Assembly: GCA_050305135.1 (NCBI GenBank)
Contig: JBNLET010000237.1
Location: 1 to 26,279 of the forward strand
Reading direction: 5' to 3'
From: Cognatazoarcus sp050305135
GTDB taxonomy: Bacteria > Pseudomonadota > Gammaproteobacteria > Burkholderiales > Rhodocyclaceae
Length of the DNA stretch: 26,279 nt
In this document: positions 16,372-23,918 of the stretch, in pieces
Position numbering within the stretch: position 1 is the stretch's first letter
How the letters are laid out: every line of letters begins with the position of its first letter
Notes under the pieces: model-generated
Databases searched by the model: none
Seen by the model: the letters and a program-made list of their open reading frames with translations, nothing else
Told to the model about the DNA's origin: nothing
Made by a program: the position numbers and the translations under genes

Positions 16372-16851
16372 TCAGCCGCGGCCGAGCAGACGATCGAACC
16401 AGCCGACCTTCTTGCGTGCCTTGACCACCTCGGGCGCGTTGTCGCCGTGGTGATCCCGGTACCAGTTACCGAAGCGCAGATCGTGGGTCATGATGTGGCC
16501 GATCAGCCATTTGTTCAGGAATTTCCGAAGTTGCTGGATGCGGTCCTCATTCCACGAGTCGCTGGCGCTCAGGAAATCCGCCACCGTGGCGCTGAAGTCC
16601 TCGTGCAGCTTCAAGTGACCGTCGAATCCGGGGTAGCCGCTGTCTTCCATTAACTGCTGTTCGTTGGAGAAGTGCGTGACGACGTACTCGAGCAATTCGT
16701 CGAGCGTTTCGTCCACGGTGCTCAGATCGAGTTGCTTGACCAGGGCGAAAAGATGCTTGTGCTCCCTGTCGACCTGTGGCACGTCGATCTTGAACCCGTC
16801 GCGCCACTCCACGACGAACGGCGCCTGCCTATGCACTGCTTCGGTAACCAT
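16372..16851 (-). CDS. Bacteriohemerythrin
   Basis: A 159-residue protein from the ATG at 16851, preceded by GGAGGGAC. It is a single hemerythrin domain with the expected di-iron ligands: H31 (VDREHKHLF), H60 and E64 (HFSNEQ), H79 and H83 (GHLKLHEDF), then H119 and D124 (GHIMTHD), plus the N-terminal WRDGFKIDVPQVD segment typical of the family. It is slightly longer than minimal proteins because of a basic tail (RKKVGWFDRLLGRG). It binds oxygen reversibly and may store, carry or sense it in the cytoplasm. The gene stands alone with 533 bases upstream. Confidence 0.93.
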   Translation of the reverse strand: MVTEAVHRQAPFVVEWRDGFKIDVPQVDREHKHLFALVKQLDLSTVDETLDELLEYVVTHFSNEQQLMEDSGYPGFDGHLKLHEDFSATVADFLSASDSWNEDRIQQLRKFLNKWLIGHIMTHDLRFGNWYRDHHGDNAPEVVKARKKVGWFDRLLGRG

Positions 16852-17293
16852 ATGTCCCTCCGTATCGATCGATCGGGTATGCCCCGCGCTGATCTCCGAG
16901 CCTGCAAGGCAAACGCTCGAGCCCTCATGCCCACCCAGGCTTGATTTCGGCATGCCTGCCGACATGCAGGCCGACCGTGGGAACCACAACGCCTCGGACC
17001 CCGGTCCCCCGGGGCCGAAAATGATCCCTCTCCCGCCTGTCATCGTCACCCGGGTCGATGAACTTTAGCGCCGAATACGTCAGCCGATAATCGGTCTCGC
17101 GCAGCGGAGGCGTTTTGAAGGCGCCCGGACGTTCGGAGCAGGCCGGCAGCGCCCACGGCCACGCGTCGGGATGCGTCGGCCGCGTGTCTCCCCCGCTTTG
17201 CCGGGCGCAGCGCCGGCCCGCGCGAGCCCAGCCGCCGGCGTGTCGGCGCGATCCTGGTGGCGCATATGATTCAACCGGAACACGGGTGCCGTT
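16852..17293. other. Intergenic region without a recognised gene
   Basis: Together with the repeat that follows, this is a 533-base gap upstream of the hemerythrin gene. It must carry the hemerythrin promoter, which I could not identify. Plus-strand frames such as 17115-17498 overlap the repeat and the next gene and look spurious. Confidence 0.45.
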
Positions 17294-17363
17294 GGCCGGG
17301 AGAATCCGACCCTACGCGGTTGGCCGACGCTTGTTTCCCCGGGCGGGCCGGATTCGTCCGCCC
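17294..17363. repeat. REP/BIME-like element, copy B (reverse orientation to copy A)
   Basis: GGCCGGGAGAATCCGACC (17294-17311) and GGCCGGATTCGTCCGCCC (17346-17363) are hairpin-forming relatives of the two palindromes at 14557-14625, with near-identical spacing (52 versus 51 bases between starts). On the minus strand the spacer reads GGGGAAACAAGCGTCGGCC, matching the GGGAAACA-type spacer of copy A. The whole unit is thus repeated in the opposite direction. It lies just past the 3' end of the cyclic-nucleotide-binding gene. Confidence 0.65.
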
Positions 17364-17384
17364 CTCACTGGGCGCAACACGAGA

Positions 17385-17879
17385 CTAGCCGAACGGATGG
17401 CCGGAGCCGGCTTCGACCAGTTGCGAGATCAGCACGCGGGTCTTGCGCGCCATCTCGCGCGAGAGATTCAGCATCAGCACGCCGAAATCGAACGGTAGCT
17501 CCAGGTGCAGTTGGTAGAAGAGCTCCGTATCGACTTCGAGCACCAGGGTCGGCCCGTTCGCGCGGGGGCAGCCCACCCGTTCGAACAGTCCGATCATCGA
17601 CACGTAGCCGATCTGTTCGCCCGCCGCGACCTCATGCAGCCGCACCACGCCGTCCTTTCCCTTGCCGAAGGCGTCGATCCGACCCTGCAGCACGATGAAG
17701 AAGCTGTCCGCGCTGTCGCCCTTGTGAAAGAGTTCCTCCCCGTCCTGCAGCGAGAGGCTTCGGCCGCGACACAGCAGGAAACGGATCGCATCGTCGCTCA
17801 GCGCGCCGAAGGTCGAGCCCGCCCTGACTCGATCCAGGCCCCAGTCGGTCAGCAGCTTTTCTCCGTTCAGCAGATTCAT
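17385..17879 (-). CDS. Stand-alone cyclic-nucleotide-binding domain protein
   Basis: A 164-residue protein from the ATG at 17879; an AAGG lies almost against the start, so the ribosome site is poor. It consists of a Crp/cNMP-type beta-roll (FLLCRGRSLSLQDGEELFHKGDSADSFF, then VLQGRIDAFGKGKDGVVRLHEVAAGEQIGYVSMI) followed by a long helix (LNLSREMARKTRVLISQLVEAG). There is no helix-turn-helix, unlike Crp/Fnr regulators, so it is not a DNA-binding protein by itself. The phosphate-binding cassette normally has GExxx followed by RxA; here GEQIGYVSMI keeps the glutamate, but the arginine region (ERVGCPRANGPT) is altered, so cyclic nucleotide binding is uncertain. Single gene. Confidence 0.8.
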   Translation of the reverse strand: MNLLNGEKLLTDWGLDRVRAGSTFGALSDDAIRFLLCRGRSLSLQDGEELFHKGDSADSFFIVLQGRIDAFGKGKDGVVRLHEVAAGEQIGYVSMIGLFERVGCPRANGPTLVLEVDTELFYQLHLELPFDFGVLMLNLSREMARKTRVLISQLVEAGSGHPFG

Positions 17880-18214
17880 GCCTTGATCAGGTTCGGCGAC
17901 CGCGGAATGGGCGGACGTGCCTCCCGTTTGCAGTTGTTCGGCGAAATCGTACGTTCAGTCTGGATCCGGCGCACCGGCCTGGCAAGCCGGCCGCGAGGCG
18001 ACCGCATCGGCCCGTCGCCGGGACGGGACGCCGGCGTGGCCGTCCGGTGCTTCGGGACTGCACGCAAGCACGGCCCGCACGCCGCATGCTGCGGCCGAAA
18101 AGGCGCCGGAGCGCCGTCAGTTGCATCGAGCGGCGGGCGAGCCCCGGCGCGGTGGCGCCCCGATGTGCACCATTTGAAAATGCGTTCGCCCAATAGAACC
18201 GATCCGAAGTACGG
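17880..18214. other. Intergenic region without a recognised gene
   Basis: A 335-base gap between two minus-strand genes. Frames on either strand are arginine- and proline-rich and lack start sites. Nothing else was seen. Confidence 0.45.
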
Positions 18215-18667
18215 TCAGGTTCGCGCGTTGAGGCTCGACGGCAGGACCACGAAGTCGCTCGTCCGTTCGAGCGAGTTCATCGCCGCGAGCAGCGCGGGCG
18301 GAGGCTCGACCAGCTTGCGCTGGACGAGATCGAGCCAGCCGCCGGCACTGGTGAGCTTCGCGCTGAGCTTGCCGTCCGGTCGGAAGAATTCGTGCCGCAG
18401 CAGGAAACGGCTGCCATCGGCGGCGTGCCCCGCCAGGGCGTAGGTCACGGTGATCTCCTGCTGCAGCCCGATCTCCTTGAAGTACTCGACCTCGTCCTTC
18501 ATCACCACCGGTCCAATCCTGAGGCGCAGGAACTCCTCGACCGGAAAGCCGTGCTCGATCAGAAACATCTGACGCACGTCGGCGGCCTTGTCGAGATACG
18601 CGGTATTCCTCATGTGCGAATTGAAGTCCATGTCGGCCCAGCCGGCGTAAAGCTTCTTGGTGTACAT
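18215..18667 (-). CDS. Acyl-CoA thioesterase-like protein (hotdog fold, 4HBT type)
   Basis: A 150-residue protein from the ATG at 18667, with GGAGAA upstream. The opening (KLYAGWADMDFNSHMRNTAYLDKAADVR) is the 4-hydroxybenzoyl-CoA thioesterase signature, with D12/D14 and the SHMRN segment where the catalytic aspartate and the substrate-binding turn lie. The next strands (GPVVMKDEVEYFKEIGLQQEITV) are the long hotdog helix-to-sheet transition. Such enzymes cleave acyl-CoA thioesters, either free or tied to a pathway. The acyl group cannot be told and no partner genes are adjacent. Confidence 0.85.
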   Translation of the reverse strand: MYTKKLYAGWADMDFNSHMRNTAYLDKAADVRQMFLIEHGFPVEEFLRLRIGPVVMKDEVEYFKEIGLQQEITVTYALAGHAADGSRFLLRHEFFRPDGKLSAKLTSAGGWLDLVQRKLVEPPPALLAAMNSLERTSDFVVLPSSLNART

Positions 18668-18849
18668 ATGGCGTTCTCCGTTGCGCGTCCCTCGCTGCCC
18701 TGCGGGCCCGAAGCTTCGATCTTCCGCCCTGTGCGGATGCCCGCGCGAGCCCCGTGGAACGATGCGGCGGGCGCGAGGCAGGGCAGAGGGGGCGGTAGAT
18801 GTCGAGGCCGAGGGAGGGGAAAGGCCCGGGGCCCCATTTCCTCGCCGTG

Positions 18850-19308
18850 TCAGGCCGTACCCTTGGCGCTGTCATCGGCGGCAGAACCGTTCAGGGCGAC
18901 GGCGGCCCGGATCAGGTCCTGCAGCGCGGATTCGTCGATCCGGCTGCCCTCGGGGAAATCGATCGCCCGCCTGAGCCTGCCTTGCAGACTCGAGTTGAAG
19001 AGTCGAGACGGATCCGCAAGCGAGGCGCCGCGCGCGAAGGTCAGCTTCACCACCTTCTTGTAGCTCTCGCCGGTGCAGACGATCCCGTTGCAGGACCAGA
19101 CCGGCGTATTCCATTTCCACTCCTCGGTGATCGCGGGATCGACGCCGCGGATCAGAGTCCTCAGCGCGGCAAGCAGTTTGCCCCGCCAGTCCTGCAGCTC
19201 GCGGATACGCGCGTCGATCAGTTCGGAGGGCGAACTGCCGGCGCCGGACGCGGACGCCTTCTTCGAGCTTGCTTTGGGGCTGGGCGATCGAGCCTTGGTC
19301 GGTGTCAT
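18850..19308 (-). CDS. DUF1801 domain protein
   Basis: A 152-residue protein from the ATG at 19308, with GGGAG upstream. The first 27 residues are a low-complexity Ser/Ala/Lys tail (TKARSPSPKASSKKASASGA), likely disordered. From about residue 30, ELIDARIRELQDWRGKLLAALR and ITEEWKWNTPVWSCNG followed by KVVKLTFARGASLADPSRLFN match DUF1801, the YdhG-like small domain of unknown function. The basic tail is a little like that of histone-type proteins, but I give no function. It lies 182 bases upstream of the thioesterase on the same strand. Confidence 0.83.
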   Translation of the reverse strand: MTPTKARSPSPKASSKKASASGAGSSPSELIDARIRELQDWRGKLLAALRTLIRGVDPAITEEWKWNTPVWSCNGIVCTGESYKKVVKLTFARGASLADPSRLFNSSLQGRLRRAIDFPEGSRIDESALQDLIRAAVALNGSAADDSAKGTA

Positions 19309-19865
19309 GTATTGCTCCCTGGCGGGCCGAGCGGCGTGGCCTTCGTGCTTGCAGGCGGGTGAGACGGGCCGCCCTGCGCCCGCGTCGTCGGTGCGCCAAA
19401 GCGGGGTCGAGAGTGCCGCCTTGCGGCAGCGCGGTGTCGGGAGCGACCTTACCACCGCTGGCACCGGAGCGGCGAACTGCGCACCCGGTATGCATGGGCA
19501 TGGTGGCGGGGGAAGCGAGTCGGCCGCGTGCAGGGCAGCACGGGCGGAGCTGCCGTGGAGCTTCGAGCAGCTGCCCCCGCGACGGCTGGGGGATGACAGC
19601 CCTTCGGGGCAGCGGTCACGTCACCCGTGCATTTGCAATCCGCACCACGACACCTACGCCTTGTCCTCGCGCCCCGTCGTTCGCTCCGCGCGCGGCAACG
19701 CCGGCTCCGGCCACGGCGTCGTCGAGCCACGCCCGCCGCCACGGATGCCCGATTGCCCTGACCGCTGCGGCTGTTCGGATATCGGTCTCCCTGAAACTGA
19801 TATAGAACGACAATGAGCCGGCGGCGAGGATACCTTGCCGGCTGCTATGGAAAGGAGGGACGGCG
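19309..19865. other. Intergenic region without a recognised gene
   Basis: This 557-base gap lies between divergent genes. It contains several GC-rich inverted repeats, including a GCCC-TTCG-GGGC tetraloop stem at 19599-19610, and an AT-richer patch near 19775-19812 that may hold the next gene's promoter, although no well-spaced boxes were found. AAAGGAGGGACGGCG just before 19866 is the next ribosome site. Confidence 0.45.
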
Positions 19866-20171
19866 ATGAAATTCCTGGTCAATTTTGAAATCCCGATGGA
19901 GCCGTTCAACTCGCTGGTACGCGAGGGGCGCGCCGGGGCGGTTCTGAAGGCGATACTGGACGAGATCAAGCCGGAAGCGGCCTATTTCTATGCCCCGAAC
20001 GGCCATCGGGGCGGCACGCTCGTGGTGAACCTGGATGACGTGTCTCGGATACCCTCGGTCGCCGAACCCTTCTTCCTTCAGCTCGGCGCCCGCTGCGAGT
20101 TCCATGCCGCGATGACGCCCGACGATCTCGGCAGGGCCGGGCTCGAGCAACTCGGCAAGACCTGGCGATAG
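19866..20171 (+). CDS. Small conserved protein, probable dimeric alpha/beta barrel (DUF3303-like)
   Basis: A 101-residue cytoplasmic protein with an excellent ribosome site (AAAGGAGGG) before its ATG. The order strand (KFLVNFEIP), helix (EPFNSLVREGRAGAVLKAILDEI), strand (AAYFYAPNGHRGGTLVVNLDD), helix and strand is that of ferredoxin-like dimeric barrel proteins such as DUF3303. No catalytic residues stand out. The protein at 10333-10683 has a similar size and layout but no obvious sequence identity. Function unknown. Confidence 0.8.
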   Translation: MKFLVNFEIPMEPFNSLVREGRAGAVLKAILDEIKPEAAYFYAPNGHRGGTLVVNLDDVSRIPSVAEPFFLQLGARCEFHAAMTPDDLGRAGLEQLGKTWR

Positions 20172-20514
20172 CCTGAAGTCAAACGCGCGGTGCGGGTCAG
20201 GCAGGCCGGTTCGACGCCTTGCACGACCGGCGCCGTCCGGCACGCCCGCGGCGATGAATCGTGCCTGGCGCCCGTGCGTCGAATTTTCGCGCTGCCCGCC
20301 TCAGAACACCTTCAGGCGAGGTCGCCCAGCCTGGAATTGAGCGCGGAGGCGAGCCAAGACCGCGCATCACCTGTAGAGGGTCGCGGCGGCACTTGACCCG
20401 GTTCCATCGCTCGGCGGCCGCTTGGCGGCGTTCCGCATCGCGGCGACAATGCGCCGCACGTCCCGCCGCGATGGCCGCGTGACGCGATTCGGCGAAACTG
20501 ATCGAGGAGGGGCC
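20172..20514. other. Intergenic region without a recognised gene
   Basis: A 343-base gap between two plus-strand genes. The next gene's ribosome site GAGGAGGGG (20504-20512) is its only clear element. Confidence 0.45.
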
Positions 20515-21405
20515 ATGCGTGCCCGGTGCGGTCTCTTGTACGTGGCGCTGCTGCTTGCCGGCTGTGGGGGCGGCGGAGGCGGCGGTGAGGCCGAGGGGGG
20601 CGGCAGCGGAGGGGATGCCGTGCTGCGGGCCGGCGACCAGGACGGTGCGCAGCGGGACGATCAGTCGGCAGGCTGGTTCCGCCCGGCGCTCGGTGCGAGC
20701 TGGCAATGGCAATTGCTCGGCACGGTCAATACCGGCTACGCGGCCGAAGTCTATGACATCGATCTGTTCGACAACCCGGTCGAGTTGATCGCCCAACTCC
20801 ATCAGGCAGGCCGCAAGGTGGTCTGCTATTTCTCGGCGGGCTCGTTCGAGGCCTGGCGCCCGGATGCCGCGGCGTTTGCCGAAGCGGTGAAGGGCAAGCC
20901 GTTGGAGGGCTTTGCCGACGAACGCTGGCTCGACATCCGCTCGCCGGAGGTCGCCGCGATCATGCGCTCGCGCCTCGATCTGGCGGTGCAGAAAGGGTGC
21001 GACGGCGTCGAGCCGGACAACGTCGATGGCTTCGCCAACGACACCGGCTTTGCGCTCAGCGCCGCGCAGCAACTCGAATACAACCGCATGCTGGCGGACG
21101 AGGCGCACCAGCGCATGCTGGCAGTGGGGCTGAAGAACGATCTCGACCAGGTCGTGCAACTGGTCGACGACTTCGACTTCGCGCTCAATGAACAGTGCTT
21201 CGAGTTCAACGAGTGCGACGCGCTGATGCCCTTCGTCGCCCGACAAAAACCGGTACTCAACGCCGAATATCTGCAGCGCTACGTCGACGACGAGGCGGCC
21301 CGCGCGGCGCTGTGCGAGGCGTCGCGCAGCGCGCAGTTAAGCACGCTGGTGCTGCCGCTCGATCTCGACGACGCCTTCCGTTTCAGCTGCGAAGCGCCGA
21401 CCTGA
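20515..21405 (+). CDS. GH114 family lipoprotein (endo-alpha-1,4-polygalactosaminidase-like)
   Basis: A 296-residue protein from the ATG at 20515, with GAGGAGGGG upstream. Residues 1-17 are a lipoprotein signal with lipobox LAGC (C17), followed by a Gly-rich spacer (residues 18-33). The domain from about 50 has GH114 features: SWQWQLLGTVN, KVVCYFSAGSFEAWRPD, ERWLDIRSPEV, and the catalytic-site segment CDGVEPDNVDGF at 162-173. Family enzymes cleave alpha-1,4-linked galactosamine polymers; the related domain of PelA acts on the Pel biofilm polysaccharide. As a lipoprotein it would sit in the outer or inner membrane facing the periplasm or surface. No pel genes are nearby. Three cysteines near the end (NEQCFEFNECDA, SCEAP) may be paired. 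Confidence 0.88.
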   Translation: MRARCGLLYVALLLAGCGGGGGGGEAEGGGSGGDAVLRAGDQDGAQRDDQSAGWFRPALGASWQWQLLGTVNTGYAAEVYDIDLFDNPVELIAQLHQAGRKVVCYFSAGSFEAWRPDAAAFAEAVKGKPLEGFADERWLDIRSPEVAAIMRSRLDLAVQKGCDGVEPDNVDGFANDTGFALSAAQQLEYNRMLADEAHQRMLAVGLKNDLDQVVQLVDDFDFALNEQCFEFNECDALMPFVARQKPVLNAEYLQRYVDDEAARAALCEASRSAQLSTLVLPLDLDDAFRFSCEAPT

Positions 21406-21788
21406 TCGTCCGTGCAGGGCAAGGGGATCACGTCTCGCAACGAGGCATTTCCGTTGGCTGGGATGTTCCCGGCCACCGAGTCGAAATTGCCCGGCGATCT
21501 CCGCGCGAAGTGCCGTGGAGGAGGCCGCCGCCCAGTTCGATGCGCAAAGGACGCGCCAAGGGGTGCGACCGGTTCGTGAATGCGGTGTCCCAATACTTGG
21601 ATCCGCTTCCTGCTCCGGATCGAAGCGTCCTGTCCCGCCCGATGACTTCGCAAAGGCAGGGGCAAAGGACCAATTGGTGGGGCATTTGCCGCACGCTGCC
21701 GATCCGACTGCCGGGTCGTGTCGTCGCTGGGGCCTCGCATGCTGCTGATTTGCTTGCGAAATGGCTCGATCCGTGCGCCGTAAGGAAC
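21406..21788. other. Intergenic region upstream of the kinase gene
   Basis: About 380 bases without a recognised gene between the GH114 gene and the promoter of the two-component pair. The frame at 21515-21748 has no family likeness. Confidence 0.45.
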
Positions 21789-21804
21789 TGGCACAGCCCA
21801 TGCG
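21789..21804 (+). promoter_or_regulatory. Possible sigma-54 promoter for the kinase/receiver pair
   Basis: TGGCACA-GCCC-ATGCG fits the -24/-12 pattern (TGGCACR, four bases, TTGCW) with one mismatch in the -12 box and the exact 12-base distance from GG to GC. It lies 69 bases before the start codon of the kinase. Needs a sigma-54 activator to act; none is encoded in the window. Confidence 0.4.
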
Positions 21805-21872
21805 GGCATTCTGGTGACTCCCCTGTCCGCCCAGGCCTTCCTGCGCCTGTGCGCAATGCCTGAGAGGCGCCT

Positions 21873-23357
21873 ATGGAGCATGGATCCAACTGGCGGGAGT
21901 TGTATCCCGACAAGAGCGCCATCGTCGGCGAATCGCCAGGCGATCCGGCGACCATGGGCAGCGAGGAGGCGTTCCGAAACACGGGGCGGGTGCCCAAGCC
22001 CACCAACCTCGTGCGTTCCTTTGCGCTGCTCAGCCTGATCTCCATCTCGGTGATCTGCTGCGTGGCGGCACTGCTGCTGTCGCGATTCATGGAGCGCGCG
22101 CTGGTGCAGCGCGATGCGATCGTCACGGCTGAACTGATCCAGAGCATTGCCGAGCACGAGGAGCCCGAACTGGCCTTCGATCGCCCCGAACTGCTGAGCG
22201 ACGAGGAGGGCCTGGGCGAGTTGTTCATTCACATCACCAAGATTCCGGACGTGCTGCGGGCCAACGTCTTCGCGCCGGACCGCTCGATCGTATGGTCGAA
22301 TGACCGCGATCTGGTGGGACAGCGCTTCATCGACAACGACGAACTTGACGAAGCCCTGCGCGGCAAGATGGTCGTCGAGCTCGGAAAGGTCTCCAGGTCG
22401 ACCAAGCACGAGCATGCATTCTTCGATGTGGGCGTCACCGAATTCGTCGAGAACTACGTGCCGATCCGGGCGCCGGATCGCGGTGAAGTGGTCGGCGTGG
22501 TGGAGATCTACCGCACGCCTGCTGCGCTGTTCGAGACGATCAGGGGCGGCACATGGCTGGTCTGGAGCATTGCGCTGGCCAGCGGCGTCTTCCTGTATGC
22601 GACCCTGTTCTGCGTCGTCCACCGCGCCGCCGGCGTAATGCGGAGGCAGCATGCGCTGCTGCTCGAGTCGGAGACCATGGTCGCGGTCGGCGAGATGGCG
22701 ACGGCGGTGGCGCACGGGATTCGCAATCCGTTGGCCTCGATTCGCTCCAGCGCCGAACTGGCGCTGGAGGAGAAGACGACCGAGATCGGTCGCGAAGCGA
22801 CCCAGGATGTGATCCTCGAGGTCGATCGCATCGGCCAATGGCTGCGCGAAATGCTCCTCTTCGCGCGTCCAGAGCGCGGCGAGCTGTTCGAGGTCGACCT
22901 CGGCAAGACGGTACGCGAGAGTCTCGACAACTTTCAGGTGACCATGGCGAGACAGCATATCCGACCGCAAGTGGAGATATCCGACGACCTTCCCCCGGTC
23001 AAGGGCGACGCCCGATTGCTGTCGCAGATGTTCAACAGCGTCATCGCCAACGCCGTGGAGGCGATGCCGAACGGCGGCAGCCTCGACGTGCGCGCGAGAC
23101 TGTGCCAAGAGCGCAGCGAACTGGAGATGACGCTGTCGGATACCGGCTGCGGCATACCCCGGGCACACCTGGATCAGGTCTTGAAGCCCTTCTTCACCAG
23201 CAAGAGAAGCGGGCTGGGCATCGGTCTGCAGTTGGTCAAGAGGATCGTCGAGCGGCACGGGGGCCGCATCATGCTGAGCAGTGTCGAAGGACAGGGCACC
23301 ACCGTCACACTGGTCTACCCGGTGGGAGGGGCCGATCGATGTTGCCACGCGTCCTGA
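21873..23357 (+). CDS. Membrane histidine kinase (NtrB/ZraS-like)
   Basis: A 494-residue inner-membrane sensor. A helix at about 47-72 and another at about 227-250 flank a periplasmic domain of about 155 residues (with FIHITKIPDVLRANVFAPDRSIVWSN, a PAS-like/dCACHE-like sensor pattern). The kinase core follows: H281 in the H-box VAHGIRNPLASIRSSAE, N-box NSVIANAVEAM (389-399), G1 box DTGCGIP (423-429), F-box PFFTSK, and G2 box GLGIGL. The short H-box-to-membrane distance and lack of HAMP resemble kinases paired with NtrC-type regulators. The ribosome site GAGAGGCG precedes the ATG. It overlaps the receiver gene by 19 bases, a strong sign of coupling. Confidence 0.93.
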   Translation: MEHGSNWRELYPDKSAIVGESPGDPATMGSEEAFRNTGRVPKPTNLVRSFALLSLISISVICCVAALLLSRFMERALVQRDAIVTAELIQSIAEHEEPELAFDRPELLSDEEGLGELFIHITKIPDVLRANVFAPDRSIVWSNDRDLVGQRFIDNDELDEALRGKMVVELGKVSRSTKHEHAFFDVGVTEFVENYVPIRAPDRGEVVGVVEIYRTPAALFETIRGGTWLVWSIALASGVFLYATLFCVVHRAAGVMRRQHALLLESETMVAVGEMATAVAHGIRNPLASIRSSAELALEEKTTEIGREATQDVILEVDRIGQWLREMLLFARPERGELFEVDLGKTVRESLDNFQVTMARQHIRPQVEISDDLPPVKGDARLLSQMFNSVIANAVEAMPNGGSLDVRARLCQERSELEMTLSDTGCGIPRAHLDQVLKPFFTSKRSGLGIGLQLVKRIVERHGGRIMLSSVEGQGTTVTLVYPVGGADRCCHAS

Positions 23358-23746
23358 TCATCGACGACGAGATTCGTCTGGCCAAGAACATTGGGGCCTA
23401 CCTGAGCCGCTACGCGTTCGACGTGCAGGTAGCCAACAGCGGCCTGGAAGGCCTCGAGGTGTTCGCGTCCTTCATGCCCGACATTGTGTTGCTCGACTTC
23501 AAACTGCCCGACATCGACGGCCTGGAGGTGCTCGGCAGGCTCCGCACTTTCGACGCCGGCGCCAACGTGATCCTGATGTCCGGGCAGGGCAGCACCGAGG
23601 TGGCCGTCCTCGCGATGAAGGCGGGCGCCTGTGACTACCTGAGCAAACCGCTGGTGCTGAAGGACTTGAAGACGATGCTGGAGCGGATCGCGGGAACGGG
23701 GCGCAGCGAACGGACCGCGAACGGCGACCAACTCAATGGAGCGTAG
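23339..23746 (+). CDS. Receiver-only response regulator
   Basis: A 135-residue protein starting at the ATG at 23339, overlapping the kinase gene by 19 bases in another frame, so translation is probably coupled. The receiver is intact: acidic residues D9/D10 (LIIDDE), phosphorylation site D53 (LLDFKLPDIDG), S81 (ILMSGQGS), and K103 (DYLSKPL). The protein ends 32 residues later (TMLERIAGTGRSERTANGDQLNGA) with no output domain. Sequence-wise the domain resembles receivers of NtrC-type regulators, which normally continue into an AAA+ sigma-54 activator domain. It may work as a phosphate sink, as a protein-binding output, or be a truncated relic. Nothing NtrC-like continues downstream in any frame. 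Confidence 0.92.
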   Translation: MLPRVLIIDDEIRLAKNIGAYLSRYAFDVQVANSGLEGLEVFASFMPDIVLLDFKLPDIDGLEVLGRLRTFDAGANVILMSGQGSTEVAVLAMKAGACDYLSKPLVLKDLKTMLERIAGTGRSERTANGDQLNGA

Positions 23747-23918
23747 GTTGCGCGCCGCCAACTTGACGGTGCCGCCGGTGCCGGGCGGATGCTACCGATG
23801 GGCACGCCAGACCAAAGGGGCGGAAACGGACGAGTCGGTCGGGCCTGAGGGACGGGGCCGCCTGCTCACTGCTCTGCCTGCCGTGGGCACAGAATTGCGC
23901 ACCAGCCGTTCGTTGCCC
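23747..23918. other. Short convergent intergenic gap
   Basis: A 172-base stretch between the receiver gene and the convergent DUF4157 gene. No hairpin with a T-run, and no sign of a lost NtrC-type output domain, was seen. Confidence 0.4.

Noticed and set aside
19599..19610. GCCC-TTCG-GGGC tetraloop stem as a terminator
   Set aside because: Only four base pairs, no T-run, and it is upstream of genes on both sides, not after any stop codon.
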